A DNA stretch of 64,000 nt from Cycas panzhihuaensis (taxonomy: Eukaryota; Cycadophyta), in contig CM041465.1 in assembly GCA_023213395.1 (NCBI GenBank), positions 235,421,741-235,485,740 of the forward strand, in the 5' to 3' direction. The translations under genes and the position numbers were made by a program. Of the stretch, positions 56,011 to 64,000 are shown piece by piece. Positions within the stretch are counted from its first letter, which is position 1, and every line of letters starts with the position of its first letter. The notes beneath the pieces were generated by a model. That model saw only the letters and a program-made list of their open reading frames with translations. It made no database searches and was not told the DNA's origin.

Positions 56011-56970
56011 GAAAGATAAAATGGTGTTTGTATCATTAGATAGATTCCCATGATAGAAGCGAGTGTTATATGGTTAAAAATATCACTCAAAACATGAATT
56101 TTTAATTGAATCGCTCCTCCAAGTCATCCCAAGATCAAACAATTCATAAGGATCCTTTACCTCAACATAATGATAAATTAAATAAAGATAATAAAGGAAA
56201 GGAAAAGTAGGTTCAAGCTTATGAAGATGAGTTTTTGGGTCCTAATTCATCGAAGAAGACTGCCATTCCCTCAAATCCTTCAACAAAATAAACTAGTAAC
56301 CAAGCTTGCCCACCTTCCAAAGGTGGTGACACTAAGAGAATGATAAGCATAGTGGAGACAACAAAGAGTGTAGGTCTAAATCACTTAATGATTTGATAGC
56401 GAGAAATCCTAACTCTTTACTTGTAAGCCCCATGTCCCATTAGGTTTAGGTCCATTGCCTCTAGTATAAAGGATGGATCATTCACTTTGGTTGATGAGTT
56501 AAAGACTATTCCTATAGGTATTTTAGTTATTGATTTACTAAAGTATTGCCCCAAGAAATCTTAGCTCTTATTTAATCCATTGGGAGTTCTTATTATAGTC
56601 TCTTCATCTACTTTGACACTCTCTTTTGACTTGGCTTCCTTGTCTAATCATTCTAGTCATGTGCCAAATGATATACCTCTATTTTATATCATGATTATAA
56701 AGGATGATATTAATATTAAGTGTATGATTATTAATGAAGGATCATTTATTAATATAATCCCTCTTCATGTTCTTAAGGATTTAGAAATTTTAGTTTTTGA
56801 TCCATGTGAGTGGATTTGTTAGGGATATGATGAAAATCAAAACGTTCCCCTAGGTCAAATCATTCTCCCTCTTACATTAGAAGAAAAGATAGTCCTCACT
56901 GAGCTAACTATCATTGATCTTAACTTAGAGTATAACATTCATTTAGGTAGACTATGGATTATTTAATTGT
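56011..56970 (+). pseudogene. Gag end and aspartic protease of Tat element G
   Basis: After element H the G element resumes with HKDPLPQHNDKLNKDNKGKE, matching the VHKDPFPKHGERD block of A gag. It continues with IKDGSFTLVDELKTIPIGIL, matching GKPFSIVDELHTVATGMS, then the protease. The open stretch 56580-56822 has INIKCMIINEGSFINIIPLH. The active-site Asp is now Asn (INEGS, against VDNGS in A). IIDLNLEYNIHLGRLWII near 56920 is the second conserved protease block. TAG stops interrupt it. Confidence 0.7.
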
Positions 56971-58400
56971 TTATAGTTTGTTCCTCTCTCTTTGGTGAAC
57001 TCGGGTTCATCCATGAGGGACAATTACAAATTGTGAAGCAAAAATCAAAACCAATCAAGCAGTGAGTCCCTTTTATTAAGACTCTTTCTGAACCTGGTGA
57101 ATCATTGAAATCTTTAGATTACTTCTTTCAATCACTTGGTCTAGTCTAATACTTTGCCATTGAAGCTCCTTCTACTCATCTAGAAGTAAAGGATGTGGAT
57201 TTGGTTGAGATACTTCTTTTTCCATCAGGTTCCTCATTTATTCCTTGCACCTTGGGTCTAACTAATCAATATTTAGTTTCCTCTTCCTCTTTTAATGAAG
57301 AGGTAATCTCGTATTCTATCGTACCTTATGGGGAATCACCTATGAGTGGATTTATTGATATAAATGATCCTCTTTCTATTTAGACACACTTCTCATAGGT
57401 TTTGTGTTTATCTCTAAGGACAAATACTTTAGTTCCTTCCATTAAAATATTTTCATCAATTACTCATTCAACTTTAGTTTCACATGATTTATATGTCGAT
57501 GCTTCACCTCTCTTCTCTCAATCTTCTCTCTTTACTACATGGTTAAATAGACATGAGAAGAAGATGATATTGTATTAACATCCAAACTTAGAATTAGGTA
57601 GCAAGGATATTGATTTATTTAATATATTTCAAAGTAATCAAAATACCTCCATTAGAATATAAGAAGTGAATTTGGCCTCCATTATTTCTTTTCCTTCTCA
57701 TTCTTTTATGGATACTCACTATCACTTCTCGTCCTGATGTCTTTGTTTAATTAAGAACGTTATTTATATTATCAGGAATTTGATCAAATCCTTATTTCAA
57801 ATTTAAAGTTCGTTGATAGGCCTATTCTTTTCTCTCATCTTTCCTCAATCATTGAGTTTATTCCTACTTGTCCAAACTCTTTAGTTGATTCTTCTTCATA
57901 TTTTAGGCCTTCCTCTTTATCTATTAGTTTATCAAGAAATCTCCTCCTCATTGATCTCTTCCACCTAGATCACTTTGAAAATGATGAAGCGATATTAGAG
58001 CAACTAGTAGGGTCACTTCTTAGTCTTCCTAATTGACATCATAGGTTGGGTTTTTTTAAAGCAATACAACCTAATTCACCATTAGTTAATCATTCCCAAC
58101 CTCAGGAGTTAGTTTCCCTAATAGACCCTACCCATCCCTACTTTGAAGAGGGAAATGCAATACTTATAGAGCAGACTATTGATGTAGACTTAGAGATGGG
58201 GGATACCCCTAAGATTATCAAATTGGAAGATAGTTGTACTCCCTAAGAGATTTGTTAGTTTAAGGATCTCTCTCATGAGTTTCACTCAGTCTTTGCTTAA
58301 GATTATAAATATATACATGGCCTTAATCCCTAAGTCATTAAGCACAATATCACAGTAACTCTTGGCATCAAATATAAACAGTAAAAGTAACATCCTATTT
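56971..58400 (+). pseudogene. Protease-RT linker of element G
   Basis: About 1.4 kb of low-conservation Ser-rich frames lies here. Near 57210-57400 it matches the A linker: CTLGLTNQYLVSSSSFNEEV and ISYSIVPYGESPMSGFIDIN. The rest, such as 58046-58246, has no domain that I recognise. The linker is longer than in A. Confidence 0.5.
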
Positions 58401-59180
58401 ACCCGTGTCCCTCTCTTACTATTAAATAAGAAGTGGAGAAGTTGTTAGGAGTTGGATTCATCAAGAGTGTCAACTATTCTCAATTAGTCTCCAATATAGT
58501 TCTAGTTGTAAAAAAAAGTAGTTCAATTCAAATTTACATTAATTTTTGAGATATTAATGAAGCATGCCCTAAAGATAATTTCCCTCTCCCTTTCTTGATC
58601 AAATTTGGGACTAAATGGTTAGTTTTGAGGTGGTGTCTCTTATGGATGGCTTTTCAGGTTATAATCAGATTTCTATCTTACCTCGAGATCATCACAAGAC
58701 TACTTTTATTAGTCCTTGGGAACTTTTATATATAAAGCCATGTGTTTCATATTAAAAAATACCGGTGCAACTTATCAAAGAGAAATGGTACATATTTTTC
58801 ATGATTTAATTAGAAATATTATTGTCATGTACTTAGATGATATATTTGCTCTATCTTGAAAATGATATGATCATGTGCATGATCTTAGGATAATTTTTAA
58901 AAGGAATAAGAAATACCATTTATGTCTTAACCTGTCTAAGTGTGTTTTTACCATGACATTAGGAAGAATACTAGGAAATATTGTATCAAATGATGGGATT
59001 AGATTGATCCCAACAAGATAAGGGTAATTATCGATATACCCCCTCTCAAGAGTTAGAAGTAGATTAAGTCATCTCTTAGTAGACTTAGTTTCTTAAGATA
59101 TTTTATTACTAATTTCACCTTAGATGCCAAACCTATCACAAATCTTTTAGAGAAATACATTGAACTATGATGGACTCTTT
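58401..59180 (+). pseudogene. Reverse transcriptase of element G
   Basis: Plus-strand frames give EVEKLLGVGFIKSVNYSQLV, ACPKDNFPLPFL and, across frameshifts, MDGFSGYNQISIL. IVMYLDDIFALS follows near 58825, so the catalytic pair of Asp is intact, unlike in A. KYHLCLNLSKCVFTMTLGRI comes after it. Frameshifts and TAG stops are frequent, so it is more decayed than A. Confidence 0.75.
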
Positions 59181-59850
59181 AAGTTCAAGAGTCCTTCAAC
59201 AAGTTGAAGCAAGCCTTAGTTTCAACCCCTGTACTTGTTCCACCAAGGTTCAATAAACCTTTTATCCTATACACTTCATCTACAGTGAAATCATTAGTAG
59301 GAGTATTAGCATTAGAGGATGACTTTGATAAAGCATGAGTTATATATTTCATTAGTAGGACTCTAGTGGCTACTAAACTTCATTATCCCCTTTTTGAAAA
59401 GGAGTGTCTCACTTTAATTTTTATTACTAAGAAGTTACACCACTATATTTTTAAGAATAAGGTTCACCTTATTGTATAGTCAGATATTTACTTACCAAAT
59501 CCAACCTTACTAGATGATTAGGTAAATGGTCCTTATTGATTCAAAAGTTTAACTTTCAAGTTGTTAATAGAAAGTTTAAGAAAGGCATGGTCATTAAAGA
59601 GATCATGGCTAATACTCCTCTTTTTAAGCCTGCCAAGCATCCTATTGATGATGCTCTTTCTGATGAACATATTCTCCATATCCAGGTTTTTTCTTTTGAA
59701 GATTCATAGTATGGAGAAATTAAATAATATCTTCACGATTAATCTTTCACTTCTTCTTCCATATTTAAGAAGAGAAGATGAATTTGAGTTCTTGTTAGGC
59801 AATACCTCTTACTTGATAATGTACTTTATAAATATTCTTTTGATGGAATT
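59181..59850 (+). pseudogene. RNase H of element G pol
   Basis: The frames read VQESFNKLKQALVSTPVLVP, PRFNKPFILYTSSTVKSLVG, VIYFISRTLVATKLHYPLFE, KECLTLIFITKKLHHYIF and NKVHLIV-stop-SDIYLPNPTLL. They match A at 21400-22000. The first catalytic Asp is lost, as in A, where 'LYTSAT' stands in its place. Confidence 0.7.
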
Positions 59851-60930
59851 CTATTAAGATGTCTTTCTCTTGATGAAACACTCCTAGCCTTAATAAAATT
59901 CCATGAAGGAACATATGGCAAATATTTTAGTGGTCAATCAATGGCCCAACATATTCTTTATATGGGTTATTATTGGCCTACCTTATTTAAAGATGCTCAT
60001 TCCTATGTACAAAAATGTTAGAAACGTCAATCTCATGTGACCTTGATACACTAGCCTACACAAGAAATAAAGTCGATTATTTTACCTTGGCCTTTTTCCC
60101 AATGGGGTTTCAATCTCATTAGTCAAATCTTTCCAACATCATCTAATGGCCATAAGTTTATCATAACTGCAATTGAATATTTTACCTAATGGAGTAAAGC
60201 TATCCCATTAACCAGTACTATTAGAAATATTATTTCCACATTTATTTTTTAATATATCATTTGTAGATTTGGGGTACCAGACATTATTGTTACTAATAAT
60301 GGGACTTTATTCTATCATCCCTATGTCAGTGAATTGTGTAACAAATTCCATATCACTCATATATTATTAATCCCTTATCATCCTCAGGCAAATGGCTAAG
60401 TTAAAACCTTTAACAAAACTTTAGCTAAAATGGTTGCAACATTCTATAGAGATTGGCATGTTTAATTATTTATGGTATTATGGGCTTATAGAACCTCCAT
60501 TATAAATGCTATAGGTATGACACCATTCTCTTTTGTTTATGGTATTGAAGTTGCCCTCCCATTAGAAGTTGAGATTCCCTTCTTGTCTGTCTCATAAAAG
60601 AATTTACCAATAAAGAGTTCCAAAAGTAAACATGTCTCTTGGAACTAGAAAAATTAGATGAGACTCCTTTACAAGCCTTATAGAATAATATGGCATTTAA
60701 GGCTAGAGTCTAGGCTACTCATGATAAGTAGATTAGGCCCAAGAAGTTTAGTTTTGTTGATAAAGTATTGAAATTAGAGTACTTACATGATAAGTAATAT
60801 AAATTTTCCCCAAGGTGGACTAGTCTTTATCTAGTAATGGAAGATTTGAATAATGGAGCTTGTCGAATCTCAATAATGGAGGATCTAGTTTAAAAAGCCT
60901 ATGAATTCTTAATATCTAAGAAAGTTCTAC
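59851..60930 (+). pseudogene. Integrase of element G
   Basis: The zinc-binding part reads FHEGTYGKYFSGQSMAQHIL and YWPTLFKDAHSYVQKC. The core has SQWGFNLISQIFPTSS, VPDIIVTNNGTLF and YHPQANG, a TAG, then VKTFNKTLAKM. All three acidic active-site positions are changed: Asp to Asn (GFNLI), Asp to Asn (VTNNGT) and Glu to Lys (VKTFN). Each needs a single G-to-A change. The C-terminal part has WAYRTSIINAIGMTPFSFVY and LPLEVEIP. Many stops are TAG. Confidence 0.8.
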
Positions 60931-61993
60931 ACCAAACAATGATTATCCTTACCTCCATAGTGAGGATAAACTATGGCTCTGAATCTTCCTTCTTTTCTAA
61001 TGAGCTAAAACTATGGGTAATTCTTTTCTTTAGTTTTTCCTTATCTTTCTTTGAGCTATGTTTTGCTTTCATCAAAGGTCTTACTCATGATCATATAAGC
61101 CTTTTACTCCTTCTAGAATTTGCATTGATTATGGGTTCTATTTTATGAGATTTTGGTCTTATTCTCTTTTGAGTTCCACACTCAAGGGAGAATTTGGGCT
61201 TCTATCTTTATTATTTATTTTCATCCTTGAAAGAGAGACATTTCCATTAACTTTAGATAATTTACTATCAATTAAGATCATACTTCCACTTATTAGTCCT
61301 ACATCTTGAGGATTTTGTTTTAGTCATATATCACTTGTGTTTTTTTTTTTTTTTTTTTTTTTTTATTTATTATCCTTGGTTTACTTTATCTATCTTTTAA
61401 AGTGAATACTCATTCTACCAACTTTCCTTACATTTAGAGACACCATGATTTTAATCTCCTCTTTTCCTACAGTTTAATCCTTAAGGAGATTGGTCCTTTT
61501 TATCTTATATTCTATTAAAAGGGATAAATATTTATTGTGTTGAGTAAAAGAATTTTATAATTGGATGATTATGACTTCCTTCTTACAAAAAAAAATTAGA
61601 AAGTAAAAGTTTAAAGAAAAAAAAAAGTAAAGCAAAAAGAAAAAGAAGTGGAAACGTAAAAAAAAAAAAAGCATATTATTATCATCATCTTATAATTCAG
61701 GGCAAGTCACATGATGACTTTGTCCCTACTTATCAATCTAGTAGCTCGTGTTCATTTAGACGAGTCATTTAGGATTTTCAAGTCTAGCTGCTTGGGTCCA
61801 TTAAGGCCTCAGTTATGATCGAACCCAATTTGATAGCTTTTGTTAGTATTGATCATGATCATTCCAGTTATGATTCCTCTTTTTTCTTCAACATAGTTAG
61901 AATTAATTTCAATGTCTACCATCTCCTTATTGATTGATTCTTGGATCCTTCTTCATTGATTATACTGTCTCTAAATTTTAGTCCTATTTTCCT
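60931..61993. other. Spacer between integrase and second RNase H of G
   Basis: AT-rich, with a T run at 61340-61364 and A-rich runs at 61580-61675. No antisense ORF like that of A is seen here. Confidence 0.55.
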
Positions 61994-62345
61994 ATGACAT
62001 TAAGTATATTCATTGATGAAGGTAGTAGAGGTAACCCAAGGTTGTCTGCTCCTGCTTGGGTGATCTATGACCAATTAAGAAATCCTCTCCTCTCTTCTAG
62101 CTTATTTATACATAGAGTAACTAATAATGAAGTTGAATATTTTGCCATTATAGAAGCTTTATCTGATATCTCTCACTCTTACCTTAGATCCATTATTATA
62201 TATTTTGATTCTTAAGTTGTAGTTTATCAGTTAGTTAGGATATATTAGGTGCACTCATTATGACTCCTCCTTCATCATCAAGATTTATCATTGTTGTCAT
62301 TATTTTCTTTAGTTACCATCTAGTATGTCCCTCATTCTCTTAATG
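61994..62345 (+). pseudogene. Archaeal-type second RNase H of element G
   Basis: The open stretch 61994-62215 reads TLSIFIDEGSRGNPRLSAPA, SLFIHRVTNNEVEYFAIIEA and SYLRSIIIYFDS, then a TAA and VVVYQLVRIY. The catalytic set is the Asp of FIDEGS, the Glu of NNEVEY and the Asp of YFDS. The GNP block after the first Asp is typical of this RNase H type. It is collinear with B (39480-39894). It stands 1.1 kb after integrase, against 3.7 kb in A. Confidence 0.75.
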
Positions 62346-62986
62346 TTAAAGTTAACACTCTTGTTTCCTCTATCTTGGATGATTACTTTGGTTGACTTTT
62401 ACCTTCTAACTAGGGGCACCTCAATCTAGAATGAGTATAAACTATCACTCTATAAAGAGTATAAACTACTAGTTTTGGAAGATAAAGGTTTAAGTAATGT
62501 GAGGATTAGGATGATAAGTTGAAGAGTAAAATGAAGTATTTAAAATGGATAGACCCACGTGGGAATATTAGGCCATGGAGGATCTTAGTAGGGTGTAAGT
62601 TCCTAAAAGCTTCTTATCCCTAGAAGGAGCCAACGAAGAATCTAATATACTTAGAAGACTAGCTATTTGTCAAGTGAGATTAGCTTTTCATCCTATAAAT
62701 AACATGTTTCCTTTATGATATATTATATAAATATGGATTTTATTCTATGTTTGTATAATCTGTCAAGAGTGTGATGTGAATTATGTGAGTTTCTTTTAAG
62801 AGATTTACATTGTTCCATCCTCTATTTTTATAAACATATTATCATTTGTTTCAGATGGTTTTATATTTATAGAAATAGAAAAAGCAAACTTTTTATTTAC
62901 TCCCTTTTGTATTTTATTTATTTTCTATCTTTCATTACTTCCTATAATCTTTTTCTTTTTAAAACCATCTCACTCAGGAATGAGTA
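62346..62986. other. Tail of element G, boundary not resolved
   Basis: A purine-rich 'aactaggggcacc' (about 62408) could be the polypurine tract. 'gaatgagtataaacta' occurs at 62432 and again at 62979, in direct orientation, so a repeat of about 547 bases may begin at both places. A proper 3' LTR cannot be shown without its partner. Confidence 0.35.
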
Positions 62987-63008
62987 TAAACTACCATGTC
63001 TATACTAA

Positions 63009-63095
<87 letters not shown>

Positions 63096-63118
63096 CTTAG
63101 TATATATATGGTAGTTTA
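62987..63118. repeat. Inverted repeat around a (TA)39 microsatellite
   Basis: The arms 62987-63014 and 63091-63118 are each 28 bases, with three mismatches. They enclose an uninterrupted TA run (about 63014-63091) that is itself self-complementary. The whole 132 bases can fold into one hairpin or cruciform. Confidence 0.85.
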
Positions 63119-63411
63119 GAAAGAAAAAAAAGAATAAAAAAAAATTACTATATGTTTCCATGGACCATCATACTAGTGAATGTATCTCATGCTCAATTTA
63201 TAAAAGGGAAATAAGGGGGGAAAAGGTTTAGAGTTAATTATCTATTACACAAGTTTTGAAGATAAAGCAATTAATACATACGTATATATAAGGAAAATAT
63301 TATACATTTGTCACTCATGTGACTCATTATATAATAGTTGAAGCTCACAAAATACCTCACATCCTCTTCCTATCTCTTTATACATACAAAATACATTCAT
63401 CCCTATGAGCC
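63119..63411. other. Non-coding stretch
   Basis: AT-rich. No gene recognised. Confidence 0.5.
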
Positions 63412-64000
63412 TTAATGAGATCCCTCATGTACTCTTGGCTCTGCCCTCTCCCCTCTACCTGAAGTCTGCCTTTGTGTAGACTCTTTATAAGGTAGAAGGT
63501 GTCATCCCTATTGCACTGTAGTACTCCCTAATAGAGTAACTCATACTCCTACCTGTGCCAATATCATCCTGCATAGATGACATCTCTCATCCTTGGCTAC
63601 TCTAAGCTCTAGCTTCTACACTCTTAGCTCTACTCTCATGTCTATATATATGTCTTGAGCTTAGAGTGCATAGATGAAGTGGCTAATATGGTATCCTAGC
63701 AAGGTATGATCTACTATGTTCCATGATGGTCTCTCCTCTAATGTAAGAACATAATGGAATATCTACTCTAGTATCCTCCTTACCTCCCCTAGAGTAATGA
63801 TCTCATCATATATCTAGTGAAAATATATAAGTCATGATCAATCTACTAGAAAGAAAGTCATAATTAGAAAAAAGAAAATATAACTTGAAATAAGAGAAAC
63901 TAACTAGTTGACCTACCTGATAGCTCACCTCCTCTTGTTGGATCCATTGCCATCTCCTACTCTACCTGTTGTACTCCCTCTATCTGGGGCTCTTAGGGAG
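63412..64000 (-). pseudogene. Possible second antisense-ORF end (coiled-coil exon)
   Basis: The minus strand from 63813 to a TAA at 63412 gives one frame with few stops: EIITLGEVRRILE, IFHYVLTLEERPSWNIVDH, ISHFIYAL, AQDIYIDMRVELRV and KLELRVAKDERCHLCRMIL. The Arg/Gly/Ser-rich tail reads SGRGERAEPRVHEGSH. It resembles exon 2 of the antisense ORF in A (VEIRRLI, FALLVRARDIW, charged coiled coil, Arg/Gly/Ser tail). A candidate intron, GTGAGC to TTTCACTAG (63814-63928), has about the same length (115 against 109 bases). The rest lies outside the window. The similarity is by eye only. Confidence 0.35.

Noticed and set aside
62432-62986. 3' LTR of element G starting TGAGTATAAACTA
   Set aside because: A direct repeat of the start occurs at 62981, but no partner LTR, no terminal CA and no target duplication could be shown, so it is left as an unresolved tail.

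Overview
The window looks like intergenic DNA from a large, repeat-rich land-plant genome. I see no intact host gene. Nearly everything is a set of old LTR retrotransposons inserted into one another: Ty3/gypsy elements of the Tat type (an extra RNase H downstream of integrase, very long LTRs of about 2.7-3.1 kb) and Ty1/copia elements. A captured pentatricopeptide (PPR) gene fragment and a plant-mobile-domain-like ORF show that the host is a plant. The element sizes suggest a gymnosperm or a similarly repeat-bloated genome, but that is inference.

Layout. 1-1929: 3' LTR end and RNase H of a minus-strand Tat element (D), cut by the window edge. 1930-6757: 5' LTR, primer site and broken gag of a plus-strand Tat element (C) that sits inside D. 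6758-8085: a truncated LTR piece in the opposite orientation. 8086-12357: a decayed copia pol with its 3' LTR (E1). 12358-12965: non-coding. 12966-32374: a complete 19.4-kb minus-strand Tat element (A), flanked by GCATC duplications, whose 5' LTR is split by a 2.6-kb solo LTR with its own CGTGG duplication. 32380-34676: AT-rich, no gene seen. 34677-35158: LTR and primer site of a minus-strand copia (F). 35160-62400: a plus-strand Tat element (G) split by two later insertions. The first is B (36082-48256, duplication CTTCC), a Tat element that has lost RT, RNase H and integrase. The second is H (48440-56005, duplication ATTCA), a copia element carrying the PPR fragment. 62434-64000: a large AT hairpin and a possible second antisense ORF at the right edge.

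How the parts relate. A has gag, protease, RT/RNase H and integrase on the minus strand, then a plus-strand antisense ORF with its own TATA box and one intron, then an archaeal-type RNase H, the polypurine tract and the LTR. B keeps the LTRs, primer site, gag, protease, the second RNase H and the antisense TATA box, but has lost pol and the antisense ORF. B could only have moved with enzymes supplied by an A-like element, unless the losses came after insertion.

All coding regions are broken, mostly by TAG codons and by G-to-A or C-to-T changes, as expected for long-methylated, deaminating repeats. LTR pairs compared by eye over samples differ by about 7% (H), 8% (A) and 11% (B), so B is probably the oldest of the three. 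Those figures are rough.
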